Of a stretch of DNA of 64,000 nt, positions 1 through 6,948 are shown piece by piece. Where the stretch lies: the NCBI GenBank assembly GCA_023819255.1, contig JAMWBU010000002.1, positions 20,283 through 84,282 of the forward strand, written 5' to 3'. How positions within the stretch are numbered: the stretch's first letter is position 1; each line of letters starts with the position of its first letter. A model generated the notes under the pieces. The model was not told the origin of the DNA. It made no database searches and was given only the letters and a program-made list of their open reading frames with translations. Source of the DNA: Candidatus Omnitrophota bacterium (GTDB taxonomy: Bacteria > Ratteibacteria > UBA8468 > B48-G9 > DTJG01). The position numbers and the translations under genes are program-made.

Positions 1-2
1 TT

Positions 3-296
3 TTGCAGGTTCTGAAAAATCTCGGAATAAACTCGGCCTTCAATCCACAGCTAGCTGACTTTTCAAAAATGACAGGAAACAAGGATCTTTTTATCTCAAA
101 GGCAATTCAAAAATCATATCTCGAAGTAAATGAAGAAGGTTCAGAAGCCGCGGCAGTAACAGGAGTCGTAATGAAAATAACAGCGGTCAAACCTGAAACA
201 AAAAAAGTATTCCGCGCAGACCATCCATTTTTATTTTTTATCATAGAAGAAAATTCAAACCTTGTATTATTTGCGGGAAAAATCTCCAACCCGTAA
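3..296 (+). CDS. Serpin (serine protease inhibitor), C-terminal part only
   Basis: This is the last ~97 residues of a serpin; the gene begins before the window, and the TTG at 3 reads as an internal Leu rather than a start. The visible part holds the reactive-centre loop. Its hinge EEGSEAAAVTG has the small residues at P12-P9 that inhibitory serpins need to insert the loop into beta-sheet A. By hinge counting P1-P1' would be about Thr-Ala. After it comes the conserved strand FRADHPFLFFI and a terminal FAGKISNP-type ending, so the C-terminus is complete. Serpins trap serine or cysteine proteases by a suicide mechanism. In bacteria they are sporadic and are thought to protect against own or foreign proteases. 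Location and partner cannot be judged because the N-terminus is missing. The family call is firm; the target is unknown. Confidence 0.9.
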   Translation: MQVLKNLGINSAFNPQLADFSKMTGNKDLFISKAIQKSYLEVNEEGSEAAAVTGVVMKITAVKPETKKVFRADHPFLFFIIEENSNLVLFAGKISNP

Positions 297-323
297 GAAT
301 CCGAGAAACTCAAGAAAGTAAGG

Positions 324-329
324 TATAAT
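324..329 (+). promoter_or_regulatory. Possible -10 box of tRNA-Arg
   Basis: A perfect TATAAT lies 23 nt before the mature 5' end of tRNA-Arg. This is a normal distance for a promoter with a short 5' leader removed by RNase P. No good -35 hexamer is seen 16-18 nt upstream, so the call is weak. Confidence 0.3.
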
Positions 330-352
330 AAATACTGAAAATAGTTATCACT

Positions 353-426
353 GCGCCTGTAGCTCAGATGGATAGAGCGATGGACTTCGAATCCAGAGGT
401 CGCGCGTTCAAATCGCGCCAGGCGCG
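353..426 (+). tRNA. tRNA-Arg (anticodon TCG)
   Basis: A complete cloverleaf can be drawn. The acceptor GCGCCTG pairs with CAGGCGC. The D-arm is GCTC/GAGC. The anticodon loop CTTCGAA gives anticodon TCG (CGN codons), and the T-arm stem GCGCG/CGCGC encloses TTCAAAT. The discriminator base is G and CCA is not encoded. The A-G pair at the top of the anticodon stem is a mismatch. The minus-strand open frame across this gene is an antisense artefact. The 3' end of the tRNA is copied again about 117 bp downstream. Confidence 0.95.
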
Positions 427-466
427 CAGCGCCAAGCGATTTGGGGGGTAGCAGGGGGTGTGCCCC
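417..466 (+). repeat. Direct repeat copy 1, overlapping the tRNA-Arg 3' end
   Basis: This 50-bp segment recurs without a mismatch at 534-583, a spacing of 117 bp. It starts inside tRNA-Arg, taking in the last ten bases of the gene. It contains a small perfect hairpin (GGCGC-GCA-GCGCC, 421-433) and the G-run/C-run stem that forms a terminator. Repeats carrying a tRNA 3' end are known downstream of E. coli tyrT; a similar origin here is inference. Confidence 0.85.
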
Positions 467-474
467 CCTTTTTT
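453..474 (+). terminator. Intrinsic terminator after tRNA-Arg
   Basis: The stem AGGGGG pairs with CCCCCT around a five-base loop and is followed by a T-run. It lies 27 bp after the tRNA, as expected for termination of the tRNA transcript. Confidence 0.6.
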
Positions 475-533
475 GTTTCGGGGGTAGCAGATTTTTCTCG
501 TGAAGGGGAAACTCCCCTTCACGATTCAATCGG

Positions 534-583
534 GCCAGGCGCGCAGCGCCAAGCGATTTGGGGGGTAGCAGGGGGTGTGCCCC
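534..583 (+). repeat. Direct repeat copy 2 (tRNA-Arg 3'-end duplicate)
   Basis: This is the exact second copy of 417-466. Only the last ten bases of the tRNA are present, so it is not a tRNA gene. Between the copies lies a 67-bp spacer with its own inverted repeat (GTGAAGGGG / CCCCTTCAC). Confidence 0.85.
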
Positions 584-591
584 TTTTTTTT
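570..591 (+). terminator. Second terminator-like hairpin in the repeat
   Basis: This is the repeated copy of the terminator stem. It is shorter on the C side (four C) but is followed by eight T residues. It may act as a back-up terminator. Confidence 0.45.
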
Positions 592-592
592 G

Positions 593-868
593 TTTTTCCC
601 ACTTTCGTAAAAAGGGACAGAGAGAGATTTCAAAAGCAGTTTCCCCCTTTTCCAAAGGGGGACAGAAGGGGGATTTTGGAAATGGACAACAGCTGGAAAA
701 TCTCCCCCCGCCCCTCTTTAAGAAAGAGGGGAGTAAAAGCATTTTCCCCCTTTGTAAAGGGGGAGTGAGGGGGATTTCAAGATGATTTTCTCATTTTATA
801 AAGGTGGACATAAGGGGATTTCAAAAGCAGTTTCCCCCTTTGAAAAAGGGGGATTGAGGGGGATTTTA
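593..868 (+). repeat. Cluster of six short G/C-palindromic repeats
   Basis: Six direct copies of a ~38-bp element stand here in one orientation, at about 593-635, 640-677, 699-735, 741-780, 785-830 and 830-868. The copies at 640, 741 and 830 are best preserved; those at 593, 699 and 785 are degenerate. Each has a hairpin, TTTCCCCCTTTG facing AAAGGGGGA, then a tail GAGGGGGATTT. Related copies stand at 55287 and 63601. No transposase is linked, so these look like non-autonomous REP- or MITE-like elements. Short open frames across them code low-complexity peptides and are not genes. Confidence 0.85.
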
Positions 869-885
869 GGAATGAGCAACAAAAC

Positions 886-1023
886 ACCTGTTTCCGTTAT
901 TTCCTTGAATGTCGTAGCCGCTTCCACCGCATATCCAGCCTGTTTTTCAAACAATTCAAAAAAGTCAAAGTTATTTGGAAGAGATTTCCTCAAAAATTTA
1001 TCGCTCGTTTTGAGAGAAAAAAT
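886..1023 (-). pseudogene. Truncated DUF47 (PhoU-like) N-terminal remnant
   Basis: Read on the minus strand, this frame gives about 45 residues with the N-terminal signature of DUF47 phosphate-transport regulators: a Phe-Phe-x-Leu-Phe-Glu core (FFELFEKQAG) followed by VEAATTFKEI. The frame then runs directly into the palindromic repeat array and loses all similarity. A TGA lies just upstream and the only starts are TTG-type. DUF47 proteins are usually about 200 residues, so most of the gene is missing. Its partner, a Pit-type phosphate permease, is not nearby. The likeness rests on a short motif and could be checked by a profile search. Confidence 0.45.
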
Positions 1024-1082
1024 TCAATGTAGCCTTGCTATTCTGCCATTTTCAGGTAATAAACCGAGAATTCTCACCACCA

Positions 1083-1742
1083 TCAATCCTGCTGAAGTGA
1101 GTTGAGAATCAAGATTGTTTTCTCAAGCGTTTCCATATGTGCACCAGCAAATCTCATAACATTCACATTGCCGAAAGCTAATTTTAATTTCTTTCTCATC
1201 AGGTTTTCAAGTTCCGCCAGATAGTTGAATTCAACCTTTTTTATTTTCAAATACTCAAGACCACTCTGAATTATCCTTGTTTGCCTTCGTATCGTCTGGA
1301 ATATGGCTTCATAGTTTCTTTCCATTACCAGACCCTGCATTGTGAAATAGAATTGCCTTGCTTCCCTTCCCAGTTGTGTTTTAAGCGCTTCCTGCGAAAC
1401 CATAATTTCATCTTTAAAATCCTTTCCATACACGATAATCCCGTGTTTTTTTATCTCACTCCATTGCAAGGGGAAAAAATCCCAGGAATTTTCAAGAATA
1501 GAGGGCGTGAAAATCGCCTGCCTGACATTAAAAAATTTCCCAGAAAGACGCGAAATGTTCAACAGGTCGTCTATTGACAATTCATTCACAAGCACAAGAA
1601 TATTGATATCAGAAAAACCTTTCAAATAATCACCCCGAGCATAACTACCATAAATTAAAACGCTTATCAGTTCATCCTCAAAATAAGTCTTCAATTTATC
1701 GACGAACTTATTAATTTTTCTGCTTATTTTATCTCCAGACAC
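1083..1742 (-). CDS. MNT-type nucleotidyltransferase-domain protein
   Basis: This 219-residue protein has an N-terminal minimal nucleotidyltransferase fold. The helix-turn motif GSYARGDY (Gly32-Ser33) is followed by SDIN. The second carboxylate of the usual D-x-D metal pair is Asn47 instead of Asp, so catalysis may be reduced or lost. The C-terminal half is helical and could be a HEPN-like or substrate-binding region; no R-x4-6-H toxin motif is seen. The start is a GTG with GGGAG six bases before it. It lies 27 bp downstream of the TPM-domain gene on the same strand, so they are probably co-transcribed. MNT proteins act as antitoxins or as aminoglycoside-type adenylyltransferases; neither role is supported here. 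Confidence 0.75.
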   Translation of the reverse strand: MSGDKISRKINKFVDKLKTYFEDELISVLIYGSYARGDYLKGFSDINILVLVNELSIDDLLNISRLSGKFFNVRQAIFTPSILENSWDFFPLQWSEIKKHGIIVYGKDFKDEIMVSQEALKTQLGREARQFYFTMQGLVMERNYEAIFQTIRRQTRIIQSGLEYLKIKKVEFNYLAELENLMRKKLKLAFGNVNVMRFAGAHMETLEKTILILNSLQQD

Positions 1743-1769
1743 GAGCTCTCCCTGTTATAAATTTAAGGT

Positions 1770-2663
1770 TTACCAGCCGCCTGTCGCGCCACCCCCACCG
1801 CTCGAACCTCCGCCAAATCCGCCTCCAGAAAAACCACCTCCACCACCGTAAGAACCAGATGGCCCCCCCCTGAACCATTTGTTGCTTGAAGTTTTTGTTC
1901 TTTTCATAACGCCGGCTATATTAAGGATGAAAAACAGAAAAAAAAGAAAAAAACAGGTCAAAAACGGGATATGTAACGCAAGCATCCATAGATAACCCTT
2001 AATAGAAGCGCTCGCAATCATATAATCAAGAACAGCCAGTTCTATGGCAATTATCACAAACCCGAGCAAACCAGCAACCGTCGACGCATAAAACAAACAA
2101 AACAACTGCCAGACAATCAAAAAGGCAATAGAACCGCTATTTGGCGAAAATTTGGAGGCTGAATCAACATCCTGCGATTTGCCAGCGACAACATCTTCAA
2201 TCCCGTTTATCCCTGCCTTAAGTCCATCAAAATATCTGCCTTCTTTGAATGCGGGCGCGATTCGATTCCTTATTATATAGCCGCATCTTCCATCTGTAAG
2301 AGATGCTTCAAGACCGTAACCAACCTCAATTCTTATCTTCTTTTCATTCATGCTAATAAGAATTAAAACACCATTGTCCTTATCCTTCTTGCCTATCCCC
2401 CAGCTATTGAAGATCTCATTTGAAACATCTTCAACGCTCCTACCTTCAAGCGATCCCAACATAACAACCGCAATCTCAACGCCTGCGGACTTTTCAAAAT
2501 CTCTGACCAGTTTTTCCAGCTCTGATTTTTCATTAACAGTCAGAATTCCAGCGAAATCATTTATAAATCCGGATGGTTCGGGTATCCTGTTAGATGGGTA
2601 TAGCAGGAAAAAAAAAGCCGCAATATTAACCGTTAACAGATAGAGCGTTTTTTTTACTGTCAT
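1770..2663 (-). CDS. TPM-domain (YgcG-type) membrane protein
   Basis: The protein opens with a hydrophobic signal or anchor, followed by a TPM domain (about residues 25-150; GVEIAVVML, NSWGIGKKDKDNGVLIL, GYGLEASLTDG). Two or three membrane segments come next, then a glycine-rich tail rich in GGG and GGFGGG that ends in GGW. This is the classic YgcG/Psb32 architecture. TPM proteins are membrane-attached; some have weak phosphatase activity or assist in assembly of membrane complexes, but the bacterial role is not settled. The ATG at 2663 is preferred; an in-frame GTG at 2678 would add five residues. It is divergent from the gene at 2734. Confidence 0.85.
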   Translation of the reverse strand: MTVKKTLYLLTVNIAAFFFLLYPSNRIPEPSGFINDFAGILTVNEKSELEKLVRDFEKSAGVEIAVVMLGSLEGRSVEDVSNEIFNSWGIGKKDKDNGVLILISMNEKKIRIEVGYGLEASLTDGRCGYIIRNRIAPAFKEGRYFDGLKAGINGIEDVVAGKSQDVDSASKFSPNSGSIAFLIVWQLFCLFYASTVAGLLGFVIIAIELAVLDYMIASASIKGYLWMLALHIPFLTCFFLFFLFFILNIAGVMKRTKTSSNKWFRGGPSGSYGGGGGFSGGGFGGGSSGGGGATGGW

Positions 2664-2680
2664 AGAGATATTTATCACTT

Positions 2681-2709
2681 TTGACTTTTTTCGCTTTTTT
2701 TCTTATGAT
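2681..2709 (+). promoter_or_regulatory. Sigma70-type promoter for the 2734-4769 operon
   Basis: TTGACT and TATGAT are separated by exactly 17 bp. The predicted start is near 2716, leaving a short leader with a GAAGG ribosome site before the ATG at 2734. The -10 overlaps a perfect 12-bp palindrome (2704-2715) that could be an operator. Confidence 0.6.
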
Positions 2710-2733
2710 ATCATATCAAAAAAGAAGGATAAA

Positions 2734-3765
2734 ATGAAATTCAAAAAAGCTTTCTGGGCGCTCCAAATACTTATCCTGTATGCATCCATCTGTCAAGCGG
2801 CAAATCCTGTTGTTGCTGAAATTGCTTCAATAGCAAAAGCAATTACCGGGCTGCTGACAGAAAATAAAATAAAGATTCTGGCTATTACCGATTTCACTGA
2901 CCTTGAAGGAAATGTAAATATACTTGGCAGATTTCTCGCTGAGGAAATTTCTATTTCGCTCGCATCTTCTGAAAAAGAAATAACTATAATTGATAGAAAT
3001 CAGCTTAAGAAAATGCTCGTTGAGAAACAAATCTCGCAATCAGCCGTAATAGATCCCGGCATTGCAAAACAAATAGCCAGAATTTCAGGCGCTGAAGCAA
3101 TTTTAACAGGAAGCGCGTATCCAGCTGGCAGTTCTCTTTATGTTTCTGTAAAAGCGATCGATGTTAACACAGCGAGAATTTTTGCAGGAGCGTCGACCAC
3201 GATTGAGAAAAATCCTCTAATAGACGATCTTATCAGGATAAGCTTCAAGATACCTGAAATAGCTAAACCGGTTCAAAAAATTCCTTTCGTTTCACAGGTC
3301 AAAGAAGCGTACGATTTTGTTCTTATCCTGCAGGAACCCGTAATGGATGGAAGTACAATGGTTCTTAATTTTGATGTCAGAAATAATTCGAACCAGGCTC
3401 GTTACATTACAGTGGATTCCATCAGAGCAATTGATGACACTGGAAAAATCTATTATCCATCCAGTTTCATACTTGGAGGGATAAAAGCCCGCATTGGAGA
3501 ATCTGGAAAAATTCAATCCATAAGTGCTGGAAAGGCATCTGAAAATTTTGATGTCTGGGTGCGCGAAAATCAACAAATAAAGGCGCAAATTACCTTAAGA
3601 AATATTTCACAATCAGCAAAGTCACTCGGTTTTCTTGAAATGACAATTGCGCCTGTTCAGATTACGGATCAACACGGGACATATTTGCGTCAGGAGGACG
3701 ATCTTTCATCTCTTCAGTTTACAAACATCCCTGTAATAAGGGAAAAAAATGGCGCTAAACCCTGA
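2734..3765 (+). CDS. Secreted FlgO-like lipid/outer-membrane-type protein
   Basis: The first 22 residues form a signal peptide ending in SICQA-ANP. Residues ~45-160 resemble the FlgO/CsgG-like fold: KILAITDFTD, then a pattern of LAEEISISLAS, an IIDRNQL strand and an AEAILTGSAY strand. This fold occurs in proteins that bind the inside of the outer membrane or periplasmic complexes. The C-terminal ~170 residues are a beta-rich domain without a clear family. The ribosome site GAAGG precedes the ATG. The 3' end overlaps the HD-domain gene by 17 bp, which suggests translational coupling. Its role is unknown. Confidence 0.65.
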   Translation: MKFKKAFWALQILILYASICQAANPVVAEIASIAKAITGLLTENKIKILAITDFTDLEGNVNILGRFLAEEISISLASSEKEITIIDRNQLKKMLVEKQISQSAVIDPGIAKQIARISGAEAILTGSAYPAGSSLYVSVKAIDVNTARIFAGASTTIEKNPLIDDLIRISFKIPEIAKPVQKIPFVSQVKEAYDFVLILQEPVMDGSTMVLNFDVRNNSNQARYITVDSIRAIDDTGKIYYPSSFILGGIKARIGESGKIQSISAGKASENFDVWVRENQQIKAQITLRNISQSAKSLGFLEMTIAPVQITDQHGTYLRQEDDLSSLQFTNIPVIREKNGAKP

Positions 3766-4366
3766 AATTGAAAAGAATTACAGAGAATTACTTTCGAAAA
3801 TCACGATTCGAAAGGTTGAATGCGAAGAGTTTGTGAATTTCCTTGAAAAAGAAACAACATGGCTTACTGCTCCCGCAAGCACAAAATACCACCTCAACAT
3901 TGAGCACGGACTCGTCATACATTCGGTAAATGTTGCCATGACAATGCTTTCGTTAAAAAACGTTCTGATTCCGGAAATCCCTGATGAAAGTTGCGTCATT
4001 GTCGGCCTCTTTCATGATGTCGGCAAGATTGGTATGCCATATGCGCCAAGGTACTTGAAAAAGAATACATCTTACGTTTATAACGAAGAACTGGTCGAAA
4101 TGTCCTCTGCCGCAAGAAGCCTTTATCTTGTTTCAAAGTTTATTTCTCTGTCAGACGAAGAGGCGCAAGCAATACTCTATCATGACGGGCAATACATACT
4201 TGAAAACAGACCTGTTGCCCATAAAGAATGTCATCTGACGTTGCTTGTGACTTTCGCCGATACATGGGCAGCGGCAAAAGAGGATGGAAGGTTGAAAGTA
4301 AAACAACAGTTGTATTTCACAAAACAAACCAACATAAAGCAGGAGGGAAAAAATGGAGGAAACTAA
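3749..4366 (+). CDS. HD-domain phosphohydrolase-like protein
   Basis: This 205-residue protein contains a single HD domain. The expected metal ligands are present: His53 or His58 (IEHGLVIHS), the His89-Asp90 doublet in FHDVGK, and Asp171 in FADTWAA. HD proteins hydrolyse phosphomonoesters or nucleotides. The short form with HDVGK resembles the family of small HD hydrolases that includes YqeK and tRNA-processing types, but substrate cannot be assigned. It is soluble, with no signal peptide. It overlaps the upstream secreted-protein gene by 17 bp and the downstream gene by 14 bp, so the three are one transcription unit. Confidence 0.75.
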   Translation: MALNPEIEKNYRELLSKITIRKVECEEFVNFLEKETTWLTAPASTKYHLNIEHGLVIHSVNVAMTMLSLKNVLIPEIPDESCVIVGLFHDVGKIGMPYAPRYLKKNTSYVYNEELVEMSSAARSLYLVSKFISLSDEEAQAILYHDGQYILENRPVAHKECHLTLLVTFADTWAAAKEDGRLKVKQQLYFTKQTNIKQEGKNGGN

Positions 4367-4769
4367 TATTAGAAGGAGGTTTAGAATCAGGACAAGACCC
4401 TATCTATGTCTCACAGTGGCAGAAGCCGCTGGAACCGGAGTGACAGTATCAGAAGAAACAATCGAAGAACTCACTCTGGTTCTGAATCCAGGACTTGGTT
4501 TTTTTTCAATGTATGCTGTCATCAGAAATGTTCCAGAAAATGAAATAAAGGATATTCCTGCCATAAAGCGCGGTGAGATCGTTTTTGAAAAAAGGAATGA
4601 AGCATCAAGGTATGCAAAGGAAAGAGGTGAACCTTTTGTTCTTTGCGGTGTCAAAACCACCAGGGCATTAACTCAGGATGAAATCTCCCAGGCGATGGAG
4701 GAAGCAATTTCTGACGCCTCAATTGAAAATAAGCTTAAGGAATTGAAGGACTTCTACAGAAAAGTTTAG
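4353..4769 (+). CDS. Uncharacterised small protein
   Basis: The protein has 138 residues, no signal peptide and no membrane segment. I do not recognise a family. It starts with a basic stretch (RRRFRIRTR). A central beta-rich part contains YAVIRNVPENE, and the C-terminal ~40 residues are predicted helical and acidic. The first 14 bp lie within the HD-domain gene, and that coupling supports it as real. Its operon position suggests a role linked to the HD protein, but nothing in the sequence proves this. Confidence 0.6.
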   Translation: MEETNIRRRFRIRTRPYLCLTVAEAAGTGVTVSEETIEELTLVLNPGLGFFSMYAVIRNVPENEIKDIPAIKRGEIVFEKRNEASRYAKERGEPFVLCGVKTTRALTQDEISQAMEEAISDASIENKLKELKDFYRKV

Positions 4770-5185
4770 AAACATAAACACATCATCAGTCATCAAATTT
4801 TTTTAATTAAACCTGACATTATCAAAAAATGCCAGAATCATTTGCGCTAATATCAAATAATACACGACCAAATCCGCCAGATGACAGGTTACCTCTAATC
4901 TATCCCTGCACCAAATATCTTATAGCGGTTTCCGCAAGATTGAGAAAAACCCTTTTTATAAATAAGGTTTCATCATCTCGAAATAGGCAAAAAAGAAATA
5001 ATCAGGGTTATTGACCGTATAGATACAAGTTGTATAATTAAATTGATGCGCATTCAAAACTACAGCCAGCGGAAAAAATGGGATTTGAAAGTATTTTCCT
5101 TCTTTAATAAAAAGCGAAGAAAAAGTTCAAGTTGAATTACTATAAATTTTATGACAGCAGAAAAATTACTCAATAAAACACTGCT
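4770..5185. other. 416-bp intergenic region with one promoter
   Basis: The region is AT-rich and shows no convincing gene. A 61-codon open frame at 4829 lacks a ribosome site and has no protein-like features. A weak inverted repeat (AAACC / GGTTT) lies near 4950-4973. A promoter for the next gene is present at 5011-5038, leaving a leader of about 140 nt with no recognised riboswitch. Confidence 0.5.
5011..5038 (+). promoter_or_regulatory. Promoter upstream of the glycosidase-like gene at 5186
   Basis: TTGACC and a perfect TATAAT stand 16 bp apart. The predicted start near 5045 gives a long (~140 nt) untranslated leader, which might carry regulation. Confidence 0.55.
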
Positions 5186-6841
5186 GTGAAGATGCCGACG
5201 AAAAACAAAAAGGCAGCAAAAAGTTTCGCAAATAATATCAGCAGCACCATAATCAATCCTCCTGCGATTTTGAGAGTACTGATAACAATCTCGTGCAGTC
5301 TGACGTTTGTGGTCTGCATAATCGCTGCAGGTTCTGAAAACCTGCAGGTCTCACCTCATATACCTGATGTCCAAAAGCCAGGTTTCGCCATCGGCCTGGA
5401 GTACATTATTCCAGGTTTTGCCGATGTATATGCCAGAACTGGCGTAAATTGGGCAAAACCAATGGGCAAGGGATTCAGCTGGGATGATGTTGAACCACAA
5501 CCTCCTGTCAATGGTAAACATAAGTATCATTGGGACGAGATTGACAGATTAATCCTTGAATATCAAAAGGCAGGATTCCGTAATTTTCATATCTATGTCA
5601 AATCTATGAATCGCTGGGCATCAAGCAAGCCAGTAAAACCCATTGCTTCGGGCAGTTTCCTGCCAAAACCAGAATATATCGAGGACTACAAAGATTACCT
5701 GCGGGCATTGGTTCAAAGATATGACATAAATAATCCAGATCATGCGCCAGGACTCCTTTATTCCATCGAGTACTGGGAAATTGAGGCGGAATGGGGCACC
5801 GGTTTCTGGCAGGGAACGCTGGATGAATACCTTGAACTTCTTAAAACTGCATATCCAACAATCAAACAGGCAAATCCCAGAGCAAAAGTGATTTTAATCG
5901 GGTTCTTTCTCGCAGGACTGTTTGAAGGTCATCCTGATCCAGAGGAAATTCCTGCCACTCTGGCAGGAATGCCGGCAAAACGTCGACAGACAATCGAAAA
6001 ATATCTTACTGAAATCCGCCAGTTGCTGGCGCATCCCGAACTGTTTGACATCGTGGAATTTCACAGTTTGAGCGATTGGAGCGAAATCAGCGGAATGGCA
6101 AGATTTTTGCGTCAAACCATGCGGCAATACGGCTATGAAAAGCCAATCTGGGTGGGCGATGTCAACTACACGGCTTCGCCAATGATGTTCTGGGGTGAAC
6201 CCGTGCCACCTTATACTTATGCGCAGCGGTCGGCGATTGAAACAACATTAAAAGCACTGTCTCAATCCAACCACCGCAAACATATCGAGGCGATCCGCTG
6301 GCTTAGGGCTGAACAGGCTAAAGGCCTGGTTAAAAAGGTTGTGCTGGCTATGGCAGAAGGTCTTGCCGGGATCAATATTGGCAATCTAAAAGACGAAGGT
6401 ATATTTTCATTTGTACCAACGATCACAGGCACCGCAGCATTTCAGGGGTTACTTGACACAGTCGGCATACCTGAAAGACCGGCTAAGCCACGACCGGCAT
6501 TTCATGCCCTGTGTCTTGTTGTCCAAAAACTAAACGATTTCTCAGAAGTCAGCCATTTAAACATTGGAAATGGAGTATATGCGTATAAGTTCATTGTTCG
6601 AAGCCAGCCGGTTTATGTCCTCTGGTACGATGATGGCAAACGTTATCTACCCGGTGAAAAAGAACCATCTACCACAGTTTACCTTCCATTTATAAAGGGA
6701 GAATATCTGCTTACAGAAACTCCTGTCAGCCAGTTAGATGGCTCAAATTCCAGCCCGCACATTGTCTCTCCATCCGCAGAAGGCCACCTGAAGCTTACGC
6801 TTGCAAGCAGACCGATTTTCCTTCAGCCGCACAAAAAATAA
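5186..6841 (+). CDS. Secreted glycosidase-like TIM-barrel protein
   Basis: The protein has 551 residues. A basic N-terminus and a hydrophobic segment at about residues 28-48 mark it as secreted or anchored. The body resembles GH39/GH5-type clan A barrels: GVNWAKP, FSWDDVEPQP, YHWDEIDRLI, then YWEIEAEWG at the position of the acid/base strand (Glu198, Glu200 or Glu202). At the expected nucleophile strand the motif is KPIWVGDVNY, with Asp instead of the usual Glu, so hydrolytic activity is uncertain. A C-terminal beta domain follows (YKFIVRSQPVYVLWYDDG). The start may be the GTG at 5186 or the ATG at 5192; neither has a strong ribosome site. It is a single-gene unit. Confidence 0.7.
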   Translation: MKMPTKNKKAAKSFANNISSTIINPPAILRVLITISCSLTFVVCIIAAGSENLQVSPHIPDVQKPGFAIGLEYIIPGFADVYARTGVNWAKPMGKGFSWDDVEPQPPVNGKHKYHWDEIDRLILEYQKAGFRNFHIYVKSMNRWASSKPVKPIASGSFLPKPEYIEDYKDYLRALVQRYDINNPDHAPGLLYSIEYWEIEAEWGTGFWQGTLDEYLELLKTAYPTIKQANPRAKVILIGFFLAGLFEGHPDPEEIPATLAGMPAKRRQTIEKYLTEIRQLLAHPELFDIVEFHSLSDWSEISGMARFLRQTMRQYGYEKPIWVGDVNYTASPMMFWGEPVPPYTYAQRSAIETTLKALSQSNHRKHIEAIRWLRAEQAKGLVKKVVLAMAEGLAGINIGNLKDEGIFSFVPTITGTAAFQGLLDTVGIPERPAKPRPAFHALCLVVQKLNDFSEVSHLNIGNGVYAYKFIVRSQPVYVLWYDDGKRYLPGEKEPSTTVYLPFIKGEYLLTETPVSQLDGSNSSPHIVSPSAEGHLKLTLASRPIFLQPHKK

Positions 6842-6948
6842 AGAGCAAAAAACAACCGGTTCCGAACTTGTTAAATGTCTGAAAACAACGGTGAAGTCTA
6901 AAACTGTTTCAAAAATCAATTATCTGTATTCGTGAAATATTTACATCT

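Noticed and set aside
417..583. Attachment sites of an integrated element
   Set aside because: The direct repeats begin in a tRNA 3' end, as attachment sites do, but only 67 bp lie between them and no integrase gene is present. A solo remnant cannot be excluded.
107..742. Minus-strand 211-codon open frame
   Set aside because: It runs antisense through the serpin end, tRNA-Arg and the repeats. It encodes repeated SLGAARLAR peptides from the duplicated tRNA tail, and has no ribosome site.
593..868. CRISPR array
   Set aside because: Copies are degenerate, spacing is irregular, the repeat itself fills nearly the whole unit, there are no unique spacers of constant length, and no cas gene is near.
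460..1105. Plus-strand frames across the palindromic repeats
   Set aside because: They translate low-complexity repeat DNA (SPFSKGG-type peptides). Overlapping frames all stay open because of base composition.
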